Source: Undaria pinnatifida (lineage: Eukaryota > Sar > Phaeophyceae > Laminariales > Alariaceae). Taken from it: a stretch of 64,000 bases of DNA. The stretch is taken from contig JABAKD010000002.1 in NCBI GenBank assembly GCA_012845835.1, positions 4,480,001 through 4,544,000 on the forward strand, in the 5' to 3' direction. This document shows positions 57,662-64,000 of the stretch, piece by piece. Position numbers and translations under genes: made by a program. Within the stretch, counting starts at the first letter, position 1. Each line of letters opens with the position of its first letter. The notes beneath the pieces are model-generated. The model saw nothing but the letters and a program-made list of their open reading frames with translations. It made no database searches and had not been told where the DNA came from.

Positions 57662-59897
57662 GACGAACGCCGCATCGGTGAGGCAGGGACGGTGGCGCTG
57701 ACGAAGTGCCTCCGCCGTACGTGGGGAGCTCGATATGTCCGCGGCGACGGGAGCTGTCTGTGGCGCTCCGCTGCCCGCAGCTTCTTCGGCACGGAGCGAT
57801 ACTGGCTTCAGCTTAAGCTGGTCATGCTGTTTTGCCGCTGCCCATTTCGTGGACCTTCACCGGTTTGTGTTGCGCGGTCATTTTGACAACGGAATCATCG
57901 CGCGGTATTCCGATACGGAACAAATTGTTGTTGGCGGTATCATCAGAGAGATTTCTGAGATGATGCGAACCGACCTGGTTCTCTTGGCCTCGGTTTCGCA
58001 CCTGCGTCCAGTCGGGACTCACGCGGGTTCGGTCAGCTGCAGGCTCATCTGCAAAGCGTGGGGTGTCGCCGTCAAAATGCTCCACCCGTGTGACGCGCTA
58101 AACCGCAAACGGCGGGAAACTAACCCCGGCTTGGGCTGCACCAACAGCGAGGGGAGACTGTACGACGACGTGCGTGTTAGTCACACCTTCGTGCCCAAGA
58201 GCAAAGCTCTCCAGACCTGGCGCGTGCCCGACAAGGTTGGTCAGGGTTGCGGGAAATTTCGCCAAGAAATTGCTTTGGTGCTGGTAAAGCACTCCCAGTC
58301 GTTGGGAAACCCGTCGTCAGCTGAATTAGACGCTGTTCCGGAGGTGAAGGCTGACTCGCTCGGGGTGGGCATATCATTTGGGAATCATTTCGACGCCATA
58401 ACCAACACCCATGGCACAACCGAGCCGTTTCCTATGTTTAAATACGCCCCAGCGCTCTACACGCCCTACGACGTCCGAGACGAGCGGAAGTACACGAACG
58501 AGTTGCGCCAGTGGACTGAGAGGAATGCTAGCAAAGCTGAGCCGTGCGCTTCGGGCGTGAGGGGAGAAGGTGGTCGGGGCGGCGTTGATTCTGCCCACGC
58601 GAGCAAGGCGATCACGGTTGACCTCGGGGAGGAGGGAGTAGGGAAAGCGGCGACAAACAACGAGGGCAAAGTTGCGTCGCCATCTGCAGTTGGTGCTGGT
58701 GATTCGACGGCAGCTGCTGACGAAAAGGCGGCTGATGATACTACAGCGGCTGCTGATACGACTGATACTGCTGATGATGCTGCTGCTGTCGCTGCGACGG
58801 TGGCTGCTGCTGTCGCTGCGACGGCGGCTGCTGCTGTTGGCTTGGCGGTGGTGGCTGCTTTTACTGCGGCGGTGGCTGCTACGACCACTACCGCCGCCAC
58901 TGCTGCTTCTGCTGAGGTTGAGGCTGCTGCTGAGGACGATGCTGCGTCGACGCCTGCTTTTGCTGATACAAGCACTGCTGCCGCTTTGCCGGCAGTGGCT
59001 GCTGATCCGACAGCTGCAGGTACGGCGGCTGCTGTGACGGTGGTTGTGACGGTGGTCGGAAGGGCGACCGCTGCTGCTGTGACGGGTGCTGCTATCGGGG
59101 CCGTCGCTGGTGCAGCTGCGACGAAGCATGTACCAGCGGCGGCTGTGACGATGACAGCTCCCGCTGCGAGCGATGAGGTGACCCCCACGAACATGGTTGA
59201 GGTGGGGGGGGTCACGGGGGCGCCGGGAGGCGCAGAGCGGTCGTCCGGGTGTTCGAATAAGTTAGACGCCAGCAGCGGTAACGATGGCGGCGACAGCACC
59301 ACTTGCTGTGGCGACAACAACAGAAACAAAAGCGGTGCCATCAACAGCGACATCACCAGCGACAACAGCAACATCAGCAACAACAGCAACAACGACAAGA
59401 ACAGCAGCAGCAGCAGCATGGGCATGGCTAGTAGCAGCAACAGCAACAGGGGCAACCAGTGCGACGAGCCGGGAAGCACAGCACCGAATTCCTCGGAAGA
59501 GGACAAAATCCTCTTCCCAGAAGAATATGCCAGCGACATCGATGCCGCCGCCGCCGCAGCGGCAGCGAAGAAGAAAGAGGAAACAGCATCTTCCTTCGGA
59601 GCACGGTCTATGACCCAAGCTTTGGGGCTTGACATCGCGGTGGGCCTATATCCGTTTCCGACATCGGCTACCGCCACGGGGCATAAAATCGCGGTTATGA
59701 ACGTGTTTTCGTCGCCGAAAACCATCCAGAGAAAGGGCGACGACGAGTTTATCGAGATGATAGGGATCACAACAGATGTGGCTGCATCGATTCCGGCTCC
59801 TATCCCTCCTTTCGTCCACACCCCTGCGCTCCCATCCCTCCCTGAGAACGCTCGAATCAAACGTAGTAAAGAAAGGCACAACGACGCCAAGATATAA
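57662..59897 (+). CDS. OTU-domain cysteine protease, solitary best copy (one frame break)
   Basis: An exon begins after the acceptor GATTTTGCAG. It reads D-E-R-R-I-G-E-A-G, then V-R-G-D-G-S-C-L-W-R-S-A-A-R-S-F-F-G-T-E-R-Y-W. The Cys codon is 57755-57757 and the preceding Asp is 57746-57748, the OTU catalytic pair. At ~57826-57832 (CTGTTTTGCC) two bases are missing relative to all relatives (CTGTCTTTCGCC), and the domain continues in another frame, open from 57735 to the stop at 59895-59897 (720 codons). In that frame: F-A-A-A-H-F-V-D-L-H (33-42), G-T-H-A-G-S-V-S-C (94-102), S-H-T-F-V-P with the likely catalytic His (150), a linker with R-K-Y-T-N-E-L-R-Q-W (251-260), Ala-rich (330-480), Asn/Ser-rich (515-590), acidic E-E-D-K-I-L-F-P-E-E-Y (588-598) and a minisatellite-derived end (from ~680). 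Family role: removal of ubiquitin or a ubiquitin-like protein; substrate unknown. Whether the break is real, a sequencing error or bridged by splicing is open. Confidence 0.65.
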
Positions 59898-61285
59898 CCG
59901 ATGTGGCCGCATCGATTCCGGCTTCCACCCCTTGCTTTGCTCCCACCCCTCCCTCAGAACTCCCGAAAGGCTAAGTAAAGCAAGGCACAACAACGCTAGG
60001 ATAGGGACTACAATAGATGTCGCTGCATCGATTCCTGCTCCACCCCTCACGTCGCTCCAACCCTCCCCCTTCCCACCCCTATGCTTGCCACCTCTCCTCG
60101 AGAACGCTCGAAACAAGCTAAGCGGAGAAGGCGCAACAAGGCCGGGGTGGGAACCAGAACATTTGAGGCTGCATCACTTCCAGCTCACGCCCCTCCCTCC
60201 ACTACCACCCCTCTTTGCGCTCCCAATTCTCCCTGAGAAGCCCGAACTAGACTGAGCGGTAAAAGGCACAACAAGGCCATGATAGGAACCAGAACGGATG
60301 TAGCTGCATCGATTCCTGCTCCCTTCCCTCCTTCTGTGTACCACCCTATCCCTGCGCCTCCCATCCCTCCCGACGCTCCTACCCCCCCGTCCTAAAGTTC
60401 GAAGCAGATTGAGTGGAGAAAGGCACAACGCCAGGTTGGTAACCAGAACAGATGTGGCAGCATCGATTCCGGACCCCACCCTTGGCTTTGCTCCCGCCCT
60501 TTCGTCCACCCCCACCCACCCTTGCGCTCCCCATCCCTTCCTTCACCCCTAACCCCCCTTCAGGAAGTTGGAAATTAGGCTCAGTGGACAAAGCCACAAC
60601 GCCAGGATAGCAACCAGAACAGATGTGGCAGCATCGATTCCGGATCCCACCCCTCGCTTGGCTCCCACCCTTCCCTCCATGCCCACCCACCCCTCCCTAC
60701 CCTCCCGCCCCTTATTTTAGAACGGTGGAAACAGGTTGAGCAGAGAATGAAACAACAATGCTAGGATAGGAACCATAACCGATTTGGCTTCATCGCTTCC
60801 AGCTCCCGCCTCTCCCTCCGTTCTCACCCCGCCCTACGCTCCCACCCCTCTGTCAGAGCGCTCCAAACAGTCTGGGTGGAGAAAGGCGCAACAAGTCTAC
60901 AACAAGAACCAGAAAACGGATGTTGGCGGCATCTATTTCTGTTCCTTATCCTCGCCTAGGTTCCACCCCTCCCTTCGTCCCCCCACACCCTTACACGCCT
61001 TACCCTTCTGTGCACCCCCGTCCCTCGCTACAGCTCCCACCCGTCGCTACCCTTGCCAAACCCCTTCCCTGCGCTCCCACCCCTCCTTGCAAAACTCGAA
61101 AGTCAAGGCTGCGTGAAGAAAGACTTAACAAGGCCAGGATAGGGATTACAACGGATTCGGCGGCATCGATTCCTGGTCCCACCCCTCCACCTGTATACCC
61201 CCACCGCATCCCCCCCGACGCCTGCCACTCCTCCCTACCCTCTCCACCCCTTGCCATCGCGCACCTATCTTCGCTGAACTCCTGA
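59775..61285. repeat. Ten-copy degenerate minisatellite
   Basis: Copies begin with GATGTGGCNGCATCGATTCC at 59775, 59900, 60016, ~60161, 60297, 60451, 60622, 60781, 60919 and 61154 (spacing 116-235). Each continues with C-rich CCACCCCTCCCT words, then GAACGCTCGAAANAG, AGAAAGGCACAACAA and GCTAGGATAGGGACC. Copy 1 lies inside the OTU reading frame, encoding its last ~40 residues. All frames in the array look secondary. Confidence 0.88.
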
Positions 61286-61750
61286 CATCGCTCCCTCCAA
61301 AACCATCATTCCCTCTACATGCGCAGACATACCTGGACCGGACGACACGACATATTTATCTCCACGACACCAGCGTTCCATCAATCCGGCAAGCACAGCA
61401 CACGACAAAACCCAAACACTAATCCAAACTCAAAACCTAAACCCAATAAAAACTCAACACACACACTGGTTAGCCTAGCTCTGCGTACCGCTGCTTTCGC
61501 GTATCGTGCGTGGCACCGCGTAGCACAGCCCAATCTTTGGTGGTGTCATGGCAGTAACCCAAGAGCCTGCACCGCCGCGCGTCTGCCTGTCAGCTCCCCT
61601 CCAACCGCGGCCACTCCGCAGTAAAACAAGCGCCACGTTCACGTGCTCCTCCTTCCCCCGCTCATCCAAGCAAACGCCGCATAACAACCGAAACACGATC
61701 TGGTTTTCCTAGCTCCGTGCCGCGAACCTGATACGCGGGTAACACAAAGC
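61286..61750. other. Intergenic, no gene fixed
   Basis: C/A-rich sequence with AACCCAAAC words at 61410-61450. It may be the 3' untranslated part of the minus-strand gene that starts to the right. Confidence 0.35.
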
Positions 61751-62388
61751 TCAGCGGCGCGATGGCCGTCTGGCTCCACAAACCCACGCCGTCGCGCCCA
61801 CCACCCCCACCCCAACCGCGGCCAACCCACCGAAAATCCATTGGCCCCAGCCGCCGCCGGTCTCGACCTCGTCCCCCTGCCCCCGCTGGTCGAGACCGCC
61901 AACAACGCCACCGCCGCTGCAGTTCACGACGCATGTAGGTTCCTCGGCATCGAGCTCATTCACGCCCGACCTCTCGCAGGCGCCGGCAGAGTAACGGTAG
62001 ATTAATTCCCCCACCGGCATCTCGCTGGCTTCTCTCCGGAAGCAATAGAAAAAACTTACCCAGATGCTTCGCTGGATGCCTGACTCTCCAGCCCCTCGAT
62101 GTTTCGCTCCAGGGCCTCCGCCTTAGGCCGCACTCCACCCAGAGATGATGACTTGATCCCCTGCTGCTGCTGCTTAGGGGGGGGCTTGGTAGCGACAATG
62201 TCCCTGCTGTTGCTGGTGTGGCTTGACGATGTCAGCAAGCCGGTATCGCTAGCGTTCTCCGGGAAGAACGCGAAGTCGTCTTCGGGGCTATTCGAGGCAG
62301 TGCTGCTCCTCCCACCGCAGTGGTCGCCCCTGTAGTTCGTGAGCTTGCAGTCTTTACCGCCGCCTTTTCGGTTTCTCTGGTCGGCGCA
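61751..62388 (-). CDS. Minus-strand gene, 3' exons with coiled and membrane segments (unknown family)
   Basis: On the minus strand a frame is open from 62388 to a textbook donor, CATCTGG|GTAAGTTTTTT (donor G at 62058). It encodes about 110 residues of non-repetitive, protein-like sequence: Cys/basic N-part, acidic F-A-F-F-P-E-N, a P-P-P-K-Q-Q-Q-Q run and R-P-K-A-E-A-L-E-R-N-I-E-G-L-E-S with coiled-coil character. Just downstream, 62020-61751 encodes M-P-V-G-E-L-I-Y-R-Y and ends in W-G-Q-W-I-F-G-G-L-A-A-V-G-V-G-V-V-G with a short basic tail, a single likely membrane segment near the C-terminus. How the two parts join is unclear: the gap is only ~35 bases, and an acceptor such as AAGCCAG needs transcript evidence. 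An upstream acceptor near 62390 is also uncertain. Confidence 0.45.
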
Positions 62389-62475
62389 TCAGTATGCACT
62401 GTTATACCAATTGCCGGACCAGAAGCCCTTCCGACGAGTACGACCACGCCTGCTGCTGGTCTCCAATTTTTTCGG

Positions 62476-63110
62476 TCATCCAGACGACCGCTCCTCCACC
62501 CCCCAATTCCCAACACCTCCCCCACACCCAGTAGCGCCGGCCGCCGTCAGAGTGCAGCTCGCGGCCTCCGCACCCGCCGCCGCCACAGCCGCCGCCTCCA
62601 AAACACCCACCCCAGAAGCAGCAACCACAGCAGCAGCAGCCGCCGTCGCCGCAGCAGCCGCCGTAGCAGCAGCAGCGGCAGCCGTTGTACCCGCCTCCGC
62701 AGCATCATTTTGCTGCTTCCGCCGCGTCTTCCACACATCCAATGTAACCGGCGGTTGCGCTTGCCCCCCCCACACACCGTCCACGACCAATTTCCTCGTA
62801 GTGACGGTTACCCCGTTTCCGAGGTCGATCGCAACTGGTTTTTCCCCATGGATGTCGGCCGCAACACCGTCCACCCCGTCCTCCCCGACTGCCGCGCCGG
62901 GCACACCAAACGTATTGCAGTAGCCGCTGCACCCGCCTCTGCAGCAGAATTTCGCTGCTTCCGCCGCGTCTTCCACACATCCAATATAACCGGCGGTTGC
63001 GCTTGCCCCCCCCACACACCGTCCACGACCACTTTCCTCGTGGTGACGGTTACCCCGTTTCCGAGGTCGATCGCAACCGGTTTTTCTCCATGGATATCAG
63101 CCGTGCGTTG
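62476..63110 (-). CDS. Upstream part of the minus-strand gene: duplicated exon and Ala-rich region
   Basis: On the minus strand a 242-bp unit is repeated (62712 and 62954 are equivalent points). It encodes H-G-E-K-P-V-A-I-D-L-G-N-G-V-T-V, V-V-D-G-V-W-G-G-Q-A-Q-P-P-V and L-D-V-W-K-T-R-R-K-Q. It leads into an Ala-rich run (62560-62690) and then G-C-G-G-G-V-G-N-W-G. The plus frames over the same DNA are also long, but the minus reading has more balanced composition and the same strand as the donor at 62058. A third copy of the unit lies inverted at 63159-63305. Family unknown. Confidence 0.35.
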
Positions 63111-63305
63111 CTGCGCTCACCTTTGGGGACGCGCCCAATGGTGTTCGCCAGTGCAAAACGTTTGATGTGCCCGGTGCGGCAGTCGGGGAGGGCGGGGTGA
63201 ACAGCGTTGCGGCCGGCATACATGGAGAAAAACCGGTTGCGATCGACCTCGGAAACGGGGTAACCGCGAGGAAAGTGGTCGTGGACGGTGTGTGTGGGGG
63301 GCAAG
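62700..63305. repeat. 242-bp duplicated unit plus one inverted partial copy
   Basis: Two direct copies (about 62700-62941 and 62942-63110+) and an inverted partial copy (63159-63305) sharing GGTTGCGATCGACCTCGGAA and GTGGACGGTGTGTG. The inverted copy starts where the second direct copy breaks off, giving a potential stem of ~140 bp. Confidence 0.75.
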
Positions 63306-63311
63306 CGCGCC

Positions 63312-63676
63312 TCCGTTGTAGGGTAGTAGGTGACTCTTGTCCCTACTATTAATGAATGTTAGTAAGTCAATATTGCGGGTTCGAATCCTCCCGAGTGCAG
63401 CAGCTCGTGCTTGCTGGGACTTTATTCTTGCGTGAAACAGTGACGATCGGAAAGCGCGAGAACGTGAGTGGGCTAGCAAAAAATCGACGAAAATCGACGA
63501 GCACAAAAAACTGAAAATTGGGAATGCTAGATTATGTGCACGATAAAAATGAAGGCATGCACCGGGCGGGGGAGAAGGGAAGATACCTGTGACCTCGGCT
63601 TGTCCAGAAGGTCGCTCAGGGTAAAGCCAACCTCTTACGAGTTGAGCTGGAAATAAAAAATGAAAAATAAAATATC
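63312..63676 (+). mobile_element. tRNA-derived SINE, copy 2
   Basis: A pol III A-box-like TAGGGTAGTAGG (63319-63330, 11 of 12 consensus positions) and a perfect B box GGTTCGAATCC (63378-63388), 47 bases apart, head the element. The body shares with copy 1, in order: CCCGAGTGC, GCGAGAACGTGAG, AATCGACGAGCAC, GATAAAAATGAAGGCATGCA, the G-rich patch and GGCTTGTCCAGAAG. It ends in an A-rich tail (63650-63676). It has ~35 bases near the tail that copy 1 lacks. The acceptor stem does not pair, so this is not a working tRNA gene. Confidence 0.7.
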
Positions 63677-64000
63677 AATGTGTTCCGCTGACGACACGTG
63701 CTACGCCAAGCGTAAAGAAATGACCTACGTCGCTCCCCAACTGACGAGAACCCTTTGTGGGTGGGGTATCATTTTTTTTTATTGTTGTTTTGTTTTGTTC
63801 TTGTACTCATCCCATCTATGACCTTGGAGATTTTTTTTTCTCCTTCTCCGCCCCTATAGACGCAAAACTCATAATCAGATCCGGGGTCGCTAAACGGGCC
63901 CCTCTCCCCCCGCCCACTGCGGTACGCGCCGTCACTTTTATCGCGAGAAGGATGCAGCACTTTCTTCCCTCGTCGACTCGCATCTAGCATTAATTGTACG
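63677..64000. other. Intergenic, no gene seen
   Basis: T-rich runs (63771-63800, 63831-63842) and no convincing frame up to the window edge. Confidence 0.4.

Noticed and set aside
63312-63400. A tRNA gene
   Set aside because: A and B boxes are present but the acceptor and T stems do not pair, and the sequence continues into a body shared with another retroposon copy.

Overview
This is a stretch of nuclear DNA from a eukaryote. There are no bacterial-style operons. GT-AG splice signals occur at places where coding frames start or stop, for example GCAG before position 57662 and GTAAGT on the minus strand at 62058. The rest is retroposons, inverted-repeat DNA elements, long poly-G runs and Ala/Asn/Ser-rich low-complexity coding sequence. 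The base composition, CAG/GCT repeats and many short dispersed repeats would suit a brown alga or another stramenopile, but that is only an impression.

The window is dominated by one gene family with an OTU-type cysteine protease domain (deubiquitinase fold: a D-G-x-C-L-W-R motif, then a G-T-H-A-G-rich strand and a late S-H-x-F). The best copy is alone at 57662-59897 on the plus strand. It has the OTU domain, a conserved linker, a long Ala-rich stretch, an Asn/Ser-rich stretch and an acidic tail, and it carries one frame break just after the catalytic cysteine. All other copies are degenerate. They sit in three arrays: 6141-24801 (10 units), 26987-33465 (3 units) and 39193-45671 (3 units). 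Each unit is about 1.72-1.78 kb (the last of each array is longer) and is an inverted pair: a minus-strand OTU copy and a plus-strand OTU copy meet head to head at a near-perfect palindrome lying exactly at the catalytic motif. Only the first unit of each array keeps the G-D-G-N-C motif, in the palindrome loop. In the later units it is gone.

Each array is preceded by a related 5' flank (4880-6140, 25521-26986, 37690-39192; a truncated extra copy at 34190-35190 and a fourth at 55880-57661). Each is followed by a related 3' flank (24802-25520, 33466-34190, 45672-46127 plus 47063-47600). The locus has therefore grown by head-to-tail duplication of flank + array + flank, with separate expansion inside each array.

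Mobile DNA seen here: a hAT-like element (507-1595), a tRNA-derived SINE in two copies (45724-46032 minus, 63312-63676 plus), the first with a target duplication and 'empty sites' in the paralogous flanks; a ~750 bp inverted-repeat element with many CAGTCGAAAA motifs (47857-48605); a 5'-truncated LINE reverse-transcriptase tail (35240-35900); and a small inverted-repeat element (25513-25666 and relatives).

Other coding-like sequence: two paralogous Cys-containing terminal exons (37157-37405, 52982-53230), a 55-codon ORF behind a TATA box (53682-53849), a repeat-containing ORF region (54712-55444), and a minus-strand gene at 61751-63110 with a clear splice donor. The solitary OTU gene runs at its 3' end into a ten-copy minisatellite (59775-61285). 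No rRNA, intact tRNA or CRISPR array is seen.
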